The notes beneath the pieces are model-generated. The model was not told where the DNA came from and did not search any database. It saw nothing but the letters and a program-made list of their open reading frames with translations. 64,000 bases of DNA from Staphylococcus hsinchuensis (GTDB taxonomy: Bacteria; Bacillota; Bacilli; Staphylococcales; Staphylococcaceae), in contig NZ_CP128355.1 in NCBI RefSeq assembly GCF_038789205.1, forward strand, positions 1,302,001 to 1,366,000, written 5' to 3'. A program made the position numbers and the translations under genes. This document shows, piece after piece, positions 19,053-28,153 of this stretch. How positions within the stretch are numbered: position 1 is the stretch's first letter; every line of letters starts with the position of its first letter.

Positions 19053-19118
19053 AATTCACTATGTGTGAAACGCTTGTCTCCATTGACTAAGTTAAAATTA
19101 AATATTCATATAACAATA

Positions 19119-19296
19119 AAAAGGGGAGGAAGACAGAAATCGAATTTTTAATAAAGATTTCATAGTCCCACCCCCGGCAAAGATGACTAGGATTGAAAAA
19201 GCTTGATATAAGCGCATTTTCAATTCAGACATCTACTGATCTACTGCCAAGTTGACAACGAGTCTGAGACACCTATTTTGTCTCAGACTCGTTTTT
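19119..19296 (+). repeat. Dispersed GGGACAG-type element, copy B, with terminator
   Basis: Three consecutive hairpins: AGGAAGACAGAAATCGAA with GATTTCATAGTCCC (about 19127-19170, left arm mutated); GATTGAAAAAGCTT with AAGCGCATTTTCAATTC (about 19191-19225); and a perfect terminator CGAGTCTGAGACA (19259-19271) with TGTCTCAGACTCG (19279-19291) followed by TTTTT. It ends the pgcA transcript. From 19297 to 19400 I see nothing. Confidence 0.8.
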
Positions 19297-19400
19297 ATAT
19301 AGATTTATTAAAGTTTTTGTCAAAATCATTTTGAAAACTTGATATTGAGAATTTTAATTTCTGTTAAATTTCTCAGTTTAAATATATCTAAAGTTAATAT

Positions 19401-20306
19401 TTAGCAATATTCTAGTGCTTCGAAAAATAGCTTTTCTAAAGTTTGAGGGTGAATTGATTTTACAACAGAACAGTTAGGGAAATGACTTGCGAAATCTGTA
19501 ACTGTAGCACCACGAGTTAACTCGCCGGAAATTTCAATTTGAACATCTGCTTCTTCAACTTCGAATTCTTCCGGATGTAATAAATAAAGCACTGTATAAA
19601 CGTCGTATAAGTTTAATCCTTTTTCGAAGTCATCACCTTTATAATGTTTGAAAATTTTATATAACATTTGTGTTGCGTCGTTTTGTGATTTGAGTTTTTC
19701 TAAACTATCGTGACTTAAAGTTGAACTTCTAGCAACATCTAAGCCTACCATCGTAATTGGCAATCCTGAATCAAACACAATCTTGGCTGCTTCTGGATCA
19801 CAATATATATTAAATTCAGCTAGGGGAGTCACATTTCCTCTGCCAGTTGATCCACCCATTAATATGACTTCCTTTATATAATCTTTAACCTCAGGATAAG
19901 TAGATAATAGTAACGCTATATTTGTAAGTGGCCCTATAGGAATCAATGTAATAGGGTCTTCAGAATTAAGTATAGTTTGACGCATGGCTTCTACTGCATG
20001 CGAGGAGGCTAAATCTTTTTCATTAATTTCTGGAAAATCATAACCGTCCATACCTGATTCACCATGAACAATACTTGCATCATACAAATCGTTTAACAAT
20101 GGGCGAGAAGCACCGCGATGTACAGGCACATCACTGTTAAAAAACTTTTTAAGTTTTAATGCATTTGCTGTAGTTTTTTCGATACCTACATTTCCATTTA
20201 CAGTTGTTATCATTTTTAGGTCGAAATTCGGATGATTTAAAGCGATGCTTAATGTGGCTGCATCATCAATTCCTGGATCTGTATCAATAATGATTGGTTG
20301 TTTCAA
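19401..20306 (-). CDS. Inosine/uridine-preferring nucleoside hydrolase
   Basis: 301-residue enzyme that cleaves nucleosides to base and ribose for salvage. The Ca-binding signature IIIDTDPGIDDAATL starts at about residue 5; further family motifs are PVHRGAS, VILMGGSTGRGNVTPLAEFNIYCDP and LYDVYTVLYLLHP. The base preference cannot be fixed from sequence. The start codon is TTG with GGGGGAT 7 nt ahead; the ATG nearby is out of frame. Single gene, convergent with pgcA. It fills the second part of the interval that holds fmtA in S. aureus. Confidence 0.9.
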   Translation of the reverse strand: MKQPIIIDTDPGIDDAATLSIALNHPNFDLKMITTVNGNVGIEKTTANALKLKKFFNSDVPVHRGASRPLLNDLYDASIVHGESGMDGYDFPEINEKDLASSHAVEAMRQTILNSEDPITLIPIGPLTNIALLLSTYPEVKDYIKEVILMGGSTGRGNVTPLAEFNIYCDPEAAKIVFDSGLPITMVGLDVARSSTLSHDSLEKLKSQNDATQMLYKIFKHYKGDDFEKGLNLYDVYTVLYLLHPEEFEVEEADVQIEISGELTRGATVTDFASHFPNCSVVKSIHPQTLEKLFFEALEYC

Positions 20307-20392
20307 CGTTTCATCCCCCTATAGTATTAAAGTTTATACATCCACTATATCATTTATAGGTGTAAGTCTAAAAAGATGTATATACATAAAAA

Positions 20393-20425
20393 AACAAACC
20401 AAATGCTTAAAGCATTTGGTTTGTT
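20393..20425 (-). terminator. Terminator of qoxABCD
   Basis: Perfect 16-bp stem, AACAAACCAAATGCTT (20393-20408) with AAGCATTTGGTTTGTT (20410-20425). On the minus strand seven T residues follow. It lies 9 bp beyond the qoxD stop. Confidence 0.93.
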
Positions 20426-20434
20426 CGTCTTTTA

Positions 20435-20725
20435 TTAAAGGTGACCTGAGTGTCCGCCTTGCATAACCCAATAAGTACCAATAACAGTAATTAACGTTAT
20501 GATAATTGCGAATAACACTTTGAAACCTTGTAAGTTACCATCTTTACCTTCAGTTAAGTGCATGAACATTAATAATTGAACTGCAGCTTGAATGAAAGCA
20601 AAACCAAAGATGATAGTAATCTTAGCGTTAAGTGCCATTGACGTATACAGTGTTACGTATACTGCTAAAATCGTTAAAACAATAGAGGCGATAAAACCGA
20701 TTGTGTGTTTTACTATTGTATTCAT
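20435..20725 (-). CDS. qoxD: Quinol oxidase subunit IV QoxD
   Basis: 96-residue membrane protein with three hydrophobic helices, the usual size of subunit IV of the aa3/bo3-type menaquinol oxidase. The segment [20 protein letters not shown] is the family signature. It assists assembly of the copper site in related oxidases. Its start overlaps the qoxC stop by 4 nt (ATGA), and it is the last gene of qoxABCD. Confidence 0.95.
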   Translation of the reverse strand: MNTIVKHTIGFIASIVLTILAVYVTLYTSMALNAKITIIFGFAFIQAAVQLLMFMHLTEGKDGNLQGFKVLFAIIITLITVIGTYWVMQGGHSGHL

Positions 20726-21327
20726 CCGCTAAACACCATCCCTACCATATATACGGCTGTGAAGATGAAGATCCAAACAACATCTAAGAAGTGCCAGTAT
20801 AAACTTACTATAAATAATTTAGGAGCGTTATCTTTATTTAAACCTCTCATTGCAATTTGAATTAATAAACAAATAATCCAAAAGATACCTAATGTTACGT
20901 GGGCACCGTGTGTTCCTAATAGGATGAAGAAGCTTGACCAGAATGACCCAATAGTAGGGTTAACACCTTCATGGGCATAGTGGGCGAACTCGTAAATTTC
21001 GAATCCTACGAACACAGCACCTAGTAAGATTGTGATGATCATCCAAATCATCATTAAATTTTGTTTTTCTTGTCGCATGTAATAAATTGAAATACCACAA
21101 GTGTAAGAACTAATTAATAATGAGAATGTCATTATAAGAACAAGTGGTAATTCGAATAATTCGGTAGTTAATTTGCCTGCGTAATCACCGCCGTGTTGCA
21201 ACGTAATTAATGTTGCGAATAACGTACCAAATAGTGAGAATTCGGCTGTAAGGAAAATCCAAAATCCAAGTTTGTTTAAATTTCCTTCATGCGAACGAGA
21301 ATCTATCGTATTTGCATTATGACTCAT
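20722..21327 (-). CDS. qoxC: Quinol oxidase subunit III QoxC
   Basis: 201-residue protein with five hydrophobic helices, the normal subunit [24 protein letters not shown] opens the domain, and [16 protein letters not shown] and [13 protein letters not shown] are conserved. It carries no redox centre. The start overlaps qoxB by 11 nt and the end overlaps qoxD by 4 nt, so stoichiometric translation is likely. Confidence 0.96.
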   Translation of the reverse strand: MSHNANTIDSRSHEGNLNKLGFWIFLTAEFSLFGTLFATLITLQHGGDYAGKLTTELFELPLVLIMTFSLLISSYTCGISIYYMRQEKQNLMMIWMIITILLGAVFVGFEIYEFAHYAHEGVNPTIGSFWSSFFILLGTHGAHVTLGIFWIICLLIQIAMRGLNKDNAPKLFIVSLYWHFLDVVWIFIFTAVYMVGMVFSG

Positions 21328-23305
21328 GTCTTACAGCCTCCTGTTCTTTAATACGTGCTTGACGTAAACGTTCTTCAGTTTCTTTAACTTCTGATGCATG
21401 GATATGGTAACCATGATCAATTTGGAAACTGCGGTAAATCATAGTACCAAAGACACCAAGTAATGAAATAATTGCTGGAACCATAGTTTCAAAGATAAAG
21501 AAGAAACCACCGATTGTGAAGAATATACCCATCAATAGACCAACAATTGTATTGTTTGGCATGTGGATGTCTTTGTAATTGTGATTATCTAAATAATGTC
21601 TACCGTGTTCTTTCATATCAACAAAAGTATCATAGTCATTCCATTCTGGAGTAATAGCGAAGTTGTACTTAGGTGGCATTGCTGAAGCAGTTGACCATTC
21701 TAAAGTACGTCCTAAGCCATCCCAGTTATCACCAGTTGCTTCACGTGGTGATTTGAAGAAGCTGTATACGATACTTGCTACTAAGAACATAAATCCTAGT
21801 GCCATCATTAGGGCACCTAGAGTTGAGATTGCGTTTAATAACCACCAGCCGTCTTCAGGCATGTAAGTGTATAAACGACGTGGCATACCATCAAGACCTA
21901 ATACGAATTGTGGTAAGAAACAAACGTTAAAGCCAATCATAAATAACCAGAAACACCATTTATTTAATGTTTCATTTAACTTATGACCAGTCATCTTAGG
22001 ATACCAGAATATTAAACCAGCTAACATCGCGAATACAACACCTGTTACTAATGTGTAGTGGAAGTGTGCCACTAGGAAGTACGTATTGTGGTATTGGTAA
22101 TCGGCTGCTGCCATCGCTAACATGACACCTGTAACTCCTCCTAATAAGAAGTTAGGGATGAAAGCTAATGAGAATAACATTGGTGATTCGAAAGTAATTC
22201 GACCTTGATATAAAGTGAATAACCAGTTGAATAATTTTACACCAGTTGGTATACCTATCAACATTGTTGTGATTGAGAAGAATGAGTTAATTAAAGCACC
22301 ATTACCCATTGTGAAGAAATGGTGAACCCAAACTAAGAAACTTAAGAATGCGATACCTGCTGTTGCCCAAACCATGCTTTGGTGTCCGAATAAACGTTTA
22401 CGGGCAAAGGTAGGTATGATTTCTGAATATATACCAAATGCCGGCAAGATAACGATATAAACCTCAGGGTGCCCCCATACCCAGAAGAAGTTTGCCCAGA
22501 GCATTGGCATACCACCATTTGCAACTGTAAAGAATGTAGTGTCGAATATTCTATCAGTTGTAAATAATGCTAACGCAACTGTAAGTACTGGGAATGCCAA
22601 GATAACGATTAATGCTGTGATGAATGCTGTTACTGTGAACATTGGCATTTCCATAAATTTCATTGTAGGTGTTTTACATCTTAGTATCGTTACGAAGAAG
22701 TTAATACCGGTCATCAGTGAACCAATACCGGATATCTGTATGGCTACTAAGTAATAGTTAACACCAGGTCCTGGACTGAATTCTCCTGCAAGTGGTGCGT
22801 AGTTAGTCCAACCAGCTGCTGGTGAACCACCGATAATGAATGATAGGTTGAATAACACCATACCAGAGAAGAATAACCAGAAACTAATACTATTTAATAC
22901 TGGGAATGCTACGTCGCGTGCACCAATTTGTAATGGTACTACGACATTCCATAAACCGAATACGAAAGGCATTGCCATGAAGATGATCATGATAACACCA
23001 TGCGTACTGAAAATTTCATTATAGTGGTTAGATTCTAAGAATTTATTATCTGGAATCGTTAATTGAGCACGTAGTAATAATGCATCAATACCACCTCTGA
23101 CAAACATCAGTACAGCACAGATTAAGTACATCGCACCAATTTTCTTATGGTCGACAGACGTGAACCATTCCTTGTAAAGATATTTCCATAATTTAAAGTA
23201 CGTAATAACGGCAATGAGTCCAATGATAAAGAATGGGGCACCAATCTGTGCCATTGTAATCATCCAGTTACCATGAACGATCAATTGATCCCATGGAAAG
23301 TTCAT
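21317..23305 (-). CDS. qoxB: Quinol oxidase subunit I QoxB
   Basis: 662-residue catalytic subunit of the heme-copper menaquinol oxidase, with about fourteen to fifteen membrane helices. It binds the low-spin heme and the heme-CuB oxygen site. The His ligands and the Tyr of the active-site loop are in [18 protein letters not shown]; the tandem His of CuB are in [10 protein letters not shown]; heme ligands are in [11 protein letters not shown]. The early [15 protein letters not shown] carries another heme His. The enzyme reduces O2 to water and pumps protons. Starts at the last base of qoxA. Confidence 0.98.
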   Translation of the reverse strand: MNFPWDQLIVHGNWMITMAQIGAPFFIIGLIAVITYFKLWKYLYKEWFTSVDHKKIGAMYLICAVLMFVRGGIDALLLRAQLTIPDNKFLESNHYNEIFSTHGVIMIIFMAMPFVFGLWNVVVPLQIGARDVAFPVLNSISFWLFFSGMVLFNLSFIIGGSPAAGWTNYAPLAGEFSPGPGVNYYLVAIQISGIGSLMTGINFFVTILRCKTPTMKFMEMPMFTVTAFITALIVILAFPVLTVALALFTTDRIFDTTFFTVANGGMPMLWANFFWVWGHPEVYIVILPAFGIYSEIIPTFARKRLFGHQSMVWATAGIAFLSFLVWVHHFFTMGNGALINSFFSITTMLIGIPTGVKLFNWLFTLYQGRITFESPMLFSLAFIPNFLLGGVTGVMLAMAAADYQYHNTYFLVAHFHYTLVTGVVFAMLAGLIFWYPKMTGHKLNETLNKWCFWLFMIGFNVCFLPQFVLGLDGMPRRLYTYMPEDGWWLLNAISTLGALMMALGFMFLVASIVYSFFKSPREATGDNWDGLGRTLEWSTASAMPPKYNFAITPEWNDYDTFVDMKEHGRHYLDNHNYKDIHMPNNTIVGLLMGIFFTIGGFFFIFETMVPAIISLLGVFGTMIYRSFQIDHGYHIHASEVKETEERLRQARIKEQEAVRHES

Positions 23306-24426
23306 TAATGTCCACCTCCATTTTCTTGGTCTTTTTTCTCAATTTTAGATGCTTCTTTGTCTTTAGCACCTTCAGAGAGTTTTTCCATTTCATCCATATT
23401 ATGTGATTCTTTTTCTTTGAATTCACTGTCATATGGTTCGTCATTTTTCAGAATCGTAGGTGTCATGCCATGACGTTTATAGTTAGGGTTTGTGATCTTA
23501 GGCTTACGTGCAGGTTGATCAGGTTTATCTAATACATCTTCTTTAATTTGTTTTTCAGAATTAAAGTTTGGATCTTTTTGAACATAGTTATAACGATCGT
23601 ATGCATAGAATAAATATTCTGGATCAGCTGCAGGATCGACAAACGCCATATGCGTACCACTGAATGTTAATTTTTTGTTTTCAGTCGTAGGTAAAAGTTG
23701 CTTATCAAATGTATCTTGTTTTAATTTTTTCTTAGATTGAGCTTTTTTCACCCATTTATCAAAATCTTTTTGACTGACTGAGTTAACATCGAAAGTTTGA
23801 CGGGCGAAACCTTCACCGTTGAAGTTTGAGTTTCGTCCTCTGAATTTACCTTCTTCACTAGCTGTTAAGGTCCAATCCATTGTCATACCTGTCATAGCGT
23901 ATTTTTGACCACCTAGTTGAGGAATCCAGAAACTTGTCATCGTATCCATTGATTGGAGTTTGAAGACAACAGGACGATCCTTAGGAATTGTTAAATGGTT
24001 AATCGTTTCTACCTTTTGTTCAGGATAACTGAAGAACCATTTAAAACCAGCACTTGTAGCATAAACAACAAGCGGGTCATCCTTTTTCTTAACTGGTTTG
24101 TCATATTCGTAAAGTGATTTAACTGTTGGAATAGCTAAAGCAATTACGATGATGACTGGAATAATAAACCAGATAAGTTCCATTAAGGAATTGTGGTGCA
24201 TTTTACCAGATTCTTTGGTGTTTCCTATTCTATATTTCCATAGGAATAGCGCGAACATTATAAGCACCGCGGCAATGATAACAAGCATGAAGATAATTGA
24301 ATAGATAATCAAGAATCTAGAATCGCTTGCCATTGGCCCTTTTGGGTTTAAAACTTCTACATTAGAACAACCACTTAGTAACATAAGTGACCCTAATAGT
24401 AGAAGCAAAGACTTAAATTTTGACAC
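23305..24426 (-). CDS. qoxA: Quinol oxidase subunit II QoxA (lipoprotein)
   Basis: 373 residues. Lipoprotein signal with lipobox LLSGC (Cys20), two membrane helices (about 38-62 and 85-105), then an extracellular cupredoxin-like domain lacking the CuA ligands, as in quinol oxidases. [13 protein letters not shown] and [16 protein letters not shown] segments are conserved. The C-terminal tail (about 290-373) is Lys/Glu-rich and probably disordered. Start codon is GTG with AGGAGG 8 nt ahead. First gene of qoxABCD. Confidence 0.96.
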   Translation of the reverse strand: MSKFKSLLLLLGSLMLLSGCSNVEVLNPKGPMASDSRFLIIYSIIFMLVIIAAVLIMFALFLWKYRIGNTKESGKMHHNSLMELIWFIIPVIIVIALAIPTVKSLYEYDKPVKKKDDPLVVYATSAGFKWFFSYPEQKVETINHLTIPKDRPVVFKLQSMDTMTSFWIPQLGGQKYAMTGMTMDWTLTASEEGKFRGRNSNFNGEGFARQTFDVNSVSQKDFDKWVKKAQSKKKLKQDTFDKQLLPTTENKKLTFSGTHMAFVDPAADPEYLFYAYDRYNYVQKDPNFNSEKQIKEDVLDKPDQPARKPKITNPNYKRHGMTPTILKNDEPYDSEFKEKESHNMDEMEKLSEGAKDKEASKIEKKDQENGGGH

Positions 24427-24444
24427 TTTATTGACCTCCTAATA

Positions 24445-24456
24445 CTACAATTGTAG
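24445..24456. promoter_or_regulatory. TACA-N2-TGTA palindrome in the qoxA leader
   Basis: CTACAATTGTAG is a perfect 12-bp palindrome between the qoxA promoter and its ribosome site, just downstream of the expected transcription start. It contains TACA-N2-TGTA, the core bound by CopY/BlaI-family repressors. No such regulator is in this window; function is inferred. Confidence 0.4.
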
Positions 24457-24468
24457 GGCTTATCATCA

Positions 24469-24496
24469 ATTTTAAGATATTACGCGATATTTACAA
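24469..24496 (-). promoter_or_regulatory. qoxA promoter
   Basis: On the minus strand TTGTAA (24496-24491) and TAAAAT (24474-24469), spacer 16. Four bases upstream of the -35 is TTTGTGATAA (24510-24501), placed where an activator would sit. Confidence 0.65.
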
Positions 24497-24500
24497 GTGC

Positions 24501-24510
24501 TTATCACAAA
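24501..24510 (-). promoter_or_regulatory. TTTGTGATAA motif upstream of the qoxA -35
   Basis: Its complement TTATCACAAA recurs exactly upstream of cydA (50436-50445) and as TTATCACA upstream of hmp and menF. It resembles ResD/SrrA or Rex half-sites (TTGTGA). In S. aureus SrrAB controls qox, cyd and hmp, so this is a plausible site. Confidence 0.4.
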
Positions 24511-24535
24511 AAAATTATTTAAAAAAATTAAAAAA

Positions 24536-24560
24536 CCCAACAGAATCAAGATCTGTCGGG
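24536..24560 (-). terminator. Terminator of the Ig-like exoprotein gene
   Basis: CCCAACAGA (24536-24544) pairs with TCTGTCGGG (24552-24560), one G-T pair, and five to six T residues follow on the minus strand. It lies about 120 bp beyond the gene and upstream of the qoxA promoter. Confidence 0.7.
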
Positions 24561-24681
24561 CATTTTGGGATTTGTTAAAATTATGTGTACATTTTGTGAA
24601 AAGTGCCATATTTCTATTCAGTCATAAAATATAACTATTATATAGAACGATTTAACATTAATTGTAATATTTTATGTAATG

Positions 24682-24999
24682 TTATTTTACTTCTACATAA
24701 TGCGTTGACTCATTGACTGCACCATCAGAATCTTCAACTTTATAAACGACTTTGTATTTACCAACTTTATCTGTATTAATGTCACTATCAACAGTAATTT
24801 TGTGAGTTAAATCACCATCTTCTTTGTCATAAGCGCTTACGCCTTTAAGTAGATTGTAATATTCTCCTTTTTCAATAACTGTGTCTTTTGTGCCTTTGAG
24901 TTGGGGAATTGTATTGTCAGTAGCTTCAGCACTTAGGTTAGGGGTTACTAATGTAGCTGAAACGCCAATTGCTGATAATGATTGTATTAATTTATTCAT
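24682..24999 (-). CDS. Small secreted protein with one Ig-like domain (DUF5011 type)
   Basis: 105 residues. Signal peptide of about 26 residues ending NLSAEA, then a single bacterial Ig-like domain of the DUF5011/Cry22-like type; the pattern GVSAYDKEDGDLTHKITVDS...VGKYKVVYKVEDSDGAVNES is characteristic. There is no wall-sorting signal or lipobox, so it should be released. Function unknown; such domains normally decorate larger surface proteins, here it stands alone. S. aureus has a similarly sized exoprotein gene beside qoxA. GGAGG precedes ATG. Confidence 0.82.
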   Translation of the reverse strand: MNKLIQSLSAIGVSATLVTPNLSAEATDNTIPQLKGTKDTVIEKGEYYNLLKGVSAYDKEDGDLTHKITVDSDINTDKVGKYKVVYKVEDSDGAVNESTHYVEVK

Positions 25000-25158
25000 A
25001 AAGTTAACCTCCGCTTTGAAAAACCATTAGTTGATTTAATATCAATATACGATAAATGAATATATTTAACATCATACTATAGTACCAATATAACCATCGA
25101 ATTTTAACTAGTATAAAAATTTGAGTTAAAATTAAGTAAAGTGACATATTTATGAATA

Positions 25159-25169
25159 TTATCACATAA
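25159..25169 (+). promoter_or_regulatory. TTATCACA motif upstream of hmp
   Basis: TTATCACATAA, 75 bp before the hmp start. A TATAAT (25195-25200) lies downstream without a good -35, which fits an activator-dependent promoter. Candidate SrrA-type site by analogy with qoxA and cydA here. Confidence 0.35.
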
Positions 25170-25243
25170 AACTATTTTGAACGATGTTTTGTATTATAAT
25201 AATTATTGAAGGATATATATTTTGAATAAGGGAGTAGCTTAAA

Positions 25244-26389
25244 ATGTTAAATGAAAATGAAAAAAATATTATTCAACAAACAGTACCAGTTTTACAAGAA
25301 AAGGGCGTAGCAATCACTTCTTATTTTTATAAAAGCATGTTTAATCAGCATCCTGAACTAAAAAATATGTTTAATCAAACGAATCAGAAAAAAGGTTTAC
25401 AATCAACTGCATTAGCACAAAGCGTTCTCGCAGCAGCAATGAATATTGAAGATCTAACGCGTATATTACCTGTTGTAGAAGAAATAGCGTATAAACATTG
25501 TGCATTACAAGTACCACCAGCTGGATATGACATTGTAGGAAAGCATTTGTTAGAAGCTATACAAGAAGTATTAGATTTAGATAGCGAGGATGAAATCGTC
25601 GTAACGTGGGGAAAAGCTTACCAAGAAATCGCTGATGTCTTTATTAAAGTAGAACAACAAATATATGAACAAATGGCTTGGGAAGGATTCGAATTATTCG
25701 AAATTTTACAAATTGAACAAGTTTCAACAGATATTAAATCATTCACAGTAAAATCAGAACAGTTCGATTTCAGTCATTTTACACCAGGTCAATTTATTAC
25801 AGTTGATATAGAAAGTGAACATCTACCATACCGTGCAAAACGACACTATTCTATTATTGAAGGAAATAATGATACATTAACTTTCGCAGTAAAGCGAGAT
25901 ACGTCAACAGAACATGAAGGTGAAGTTTCTACCGTTTTACATGATGAATACAAAGTCGGTGATCAAATTCAATTATCTGCACCTGTAGGCGCTTTTTCTA
26001 TTCAAAATGAAACGCATCCACAACTATTTATTGGTTCTGGTATAGGTGTAACGCCATTAATTCCAATGTTCAAACAACTTTCGAAAGGGGAAAATGAAGT
26101 TAATTTTATTCAAAACACTTCTGATATAAATGATGTTCCTTTTGAAGAAACATTAACTGAAATTGCAGAATCTGGAAATAATAGTAGCTATGTAATATAT
26201 GATAAACGTAAAAATGGCTATATTGATGAAAGCTATTTAAAAAATTATATTAATGATGAAACTGAAATTTATGTGTGCGGTGGCCAATCATTTTTACAAT
26301 CTATGATTGAAACATTGAAAGCTATGGGCATCGCGCCTTCGAAAATTCATTTCGAATCATTTATACCTAAATTAAGCATACAAGCATAA
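25244..26389 (+). CDS. hmp: Flavohemoglobin (nitric oxide dioxygenase)
   Basis: 381 residues. An N-terminal globin domain (about 1-136) has the proximal heme His in YKHCALQVPPAGYDIVGKHLL (about 85). The FAD domain (about 150-255) has YRAKRHYSI, the RxYS flavin motif. The NAD domain (about 260-381) has FIGSGIGVTPLIPM and the terminal VCGGQSFLQSM. It oxidises nitric oxide to nitrate with O2 and NAD(P)H, protecting respiration, which fits a site near qox. GGGAG precedes ATG. In S. aureus hmp is at another locus, so it may have moved here. Confidence 0.96.
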   Translation: MLNENEKNIIQQTVPVLQEKGVAITSYFYKSMFNQHPELKNMFNQTNQKKGLQSTALAQSVLAAAMNIEDLTRILPVVEEIAYKHCALQVPPAGYDIVGKHLLEAIQEVLDLDSEDEIVVTWGKAYQEIADVFIKVEQQIYEQMAWEGFELFEILQIEQVSTDIKSFTVKSEQFDFSHFTPGQFITVDIESEHLPYRAKRHYSIIEGNNDTLTFAVKRDTSTEHEGEVSTVLHDEYKVGDQIQLSAPVGAFSIQNETHPQLFIGSGIGVTPLIPMFKQLSKGENEVNFIQNTSDINDVPFEETLTEIAESGNNSSYVIYDKRKNGYIDESYLKNYINDETEIYVCGGQSFLQSMIETLKAMGIAPSKIHFESFIPKLSIQA

Positions 26390-26532
26390 ATAACTATAAA
26401 AGATATTAAAAAACTGGGGGAGGTACGAGTAAAACTTAAACCCCACAAATTAAATAAAGATACAAAACATGTACAAATGAAAACGATTTACATCAACTAT
26501 TTATTACAGATGTAAAAACAACATATGACCGA

Positions 26533-26570
26533 AAGCGCCCAAACCTTGTGAAATAAAGGTTTAGGCGTTT
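26533..26570. terminator. Hairpin between hmp and the gene remnant
   Basis: AAGCGCCCAAACCTT (26533-26547) pairs with AAGGTTTAGGCGTTT (26556-26570) with two imperfect positions. The T-run is weak. It lies between convergent hmp and the frameshifted remnant and may have served either. Confidence 0.55.
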
Positions 26571-26593
26571 ATTAATATTAATATAATGTTTTG

Positions 26594-26775
26594 TTATAGG
26601 TAGTGACGTTGTATATAATATGCATTGGAATTTTTAACCTCAATTGATTTAGAAACACCACCTTCTTCTTGCAATTCTTTCAACGACTCAAGTTATTTGA
26701 GCTATCATCTTGTGCATTGACACTTACTGTAGTTAAAACAGTGCCACATAATAAGTTCTTAACTAACTTTTTCAT
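26594..26775 (-). pseudogene. Frameshifted remnant of a small secreted protein gene
   Basis: From ATG 26775 on the minus strand, KKLVKNLLCGTVLTTVSVNA reads as a short signal peptide, then DDSSNNLSR meets a stop. In another frame the sequence carries on as SLKELQEEGGVSKSIEVKNS and ends HYL-stop at 26594. A one-base frameshift near 26690 therefore splits a small exported protein of about 60 residues. I do not recognise the family. The ribosome site is poor; an in-frame ATG at 26817 has none. Confidence 0.5.
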
Positions 26776-26892
26776 TAATTTCTTCGATTGATTTGACTTT
26801 ATTACATTTAAAAACATATCATAAAAAGGTAGAATAATATTTATTTTTTACAAAATATTAACAAGAATAAAAATTTACTTTAGGAGCTTAAT

Positions 26893-27291
26893 ATGAAAAA
26901 AATATTTAAAATTATTTCAATTGTCGTCATTATTTTAATTATTGCTTTAGTCGTAATTATCTATGCAGGAAAACATATGTATTTAAATTATCAAAAACAT
27001 GAAGAAGCTAAAATCAAAGAGAAAGTTCATCGTGTACTTAAGAAAAAAGGGTGGGAAAAGAGAATCAAAACAGAAGAGCCCACTTTCACGTTAAATACTG
27101 GATATAACTATTTAGAAGTCACTTATAAAGATGAACCTTATAATACATATCAATATGATGTTGATGATAATGGTAAAATAACTGGTGATGCAAATTTAAA
27201 AGATAAATATAATAAATATTGGAATAATAAGAAAAAGCGTGAAAAATATAAAAAGAGACATCACTTTGATGAAAAATATGATTTGAAATAA
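26893..27291 (+). CDS. DUF3139 family membrane-anchored protein
   Basis: 132 residues. One N-terminal membrane helix (about 7-27), then a basic extracytoplasmic domain with VLKKKGWEKRIKTEEPTFTL and YLEVTYKDEPYNTYQYDVDD, the DUF3139 pattern. Very rich in Lys at the C-terminus (KKKREKYKKRHH). Function unknown. TAGGAG precedes ATG. It faces a paralogue at 27472-27852. Confidence 0.75.
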   Translation: MKKIFKIISIVVIILIIALVVIIYAGKHMYLNYQKHEEAKIKEKVHRVLKKKGWEKRIKTEEPTFTLNTGYNYLEVTYKDEPYNTYQYDVDDNGKITGDANLKDKYNKYWNNKKKREKYKKRHHFDEKYDLK

Positions 27292-27299
27292 ATGGAAAG

Positions 27300-27323
27300 A
27301 GACTAGCAAATTTTTGCTAGTCT
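27300..27323 (+). terminator. Terminator of the first DUF3139 gene
   Basis: AGACTAGCAAA (27300-27310) and TTTGCTAGTCT (27313-27323), an 11-bp perfect stem followed by GTTTTAT. Confidence 0.85.
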
Positions 27324-27471
27324 GTTTTATATTTATTACTAATTTGATTATGTAATAATTTATATTTTTATAAATTTATAAAAATATAATCTGTAATAAC
27401 GATATACGATAACATAATTCTTATTATAGAAAGCTAGGTTTTATACTCGTTTCATTAATCTTGAAAACATT

Positions 27472-27852
27472 TTACGATTTGTTCTTAGACACATAGGGTT
27501 CTTCCTCTAAAATATATTTATAGTAAGATTCCTTTTTTTCTAATTCAGTCATATCAGTAACAACATAATCATTGTCACTATTACTAAGTGCAGGTTTTGG
27601 GGTTACTACATAACAATAATGAACATTAGGTTGATCTTTATATACAACCCATTTTTCAGCGTCGCCCATCATTATATTAAAGCTCATCTTTTCGTGTTTT
27701 ATTTTTTTGTCCCAACCTTTACGTTCTATGACATGATCGATAATTTTCTCACTCTTATGTTTCTGATAAGCAATCACACTTAAAATCCAAACTGTTAAGG
27801 TAAGAATGATACAAATAATAGAAATTATTAAAATTTTTAAGGTCTTGTTCAT
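27472..27852 (-). CDS. DUF3139 family membrane-anchored protein, paralogue
   Basis: 126 residues with an N-terminal membrane helix (about 6-28) and a DUF3139-like domain: VIERKGWDKKIKHEKMSFNI aligns with the equivalent stretch of the neighbour at 26893. The later part is acidic and differs from it, ending EEEPYVSKNKS. Function unknown. AAAGGAG precedes ATG. The two paralogues are convergent, so they are not a simple tandem copy. From 27853 to 28070 I see only AT-rich sequence. Confidence 0.72.
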   Translation of the reverse strand: MNKTLKILIISIICIILTLTVWILSVIAYQKHKSEKIIDHVIERKGWDKKIKHEKMSFNIMMGDAEKWVVYKDQPNVHYCYVVTPKPALSNSDNDYVVTDMTELEKKESYYKYILEEEPYVSKNKS

Positions 27853-28070
27853 TTTTTATTTACTTCTCCTTTTTACATTTCCGGTGAAATCAATATAACT
27901 AGTACAAACCTTATACGATAACTTAGTTGTTTTTTCATTGAGAGAAATTATGTATAATTTTAGGTCATTTTATGTTCTTATTTAATTGTAATGTAACATA
28001 AACATTAGGGATATTTTTAAGAGTATAAGAAGTGAAGGGAACTTGATTCAAAATTGCATAAAACAAAGAA

Positions 28071-28110
28071 AACGTTAATTTCTATTTATATCTCAATAGA
28101 AATTAACGTT
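28071..28110. terminator. Terminator of folD
   Basis: Perfect 16-bp stem, AACGTTAATTTCTATT (28071-28086) with AATAGAAATTAACGTT (28095-28110). T-rich sequence follows on both strands. It is 44 bp beyond the folD stop. Confidence 0.85.
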
Positions 28111-28153
28111 TATTTTTAATCAGTAATATTTATGCCTAAGCACAACTTTATAT

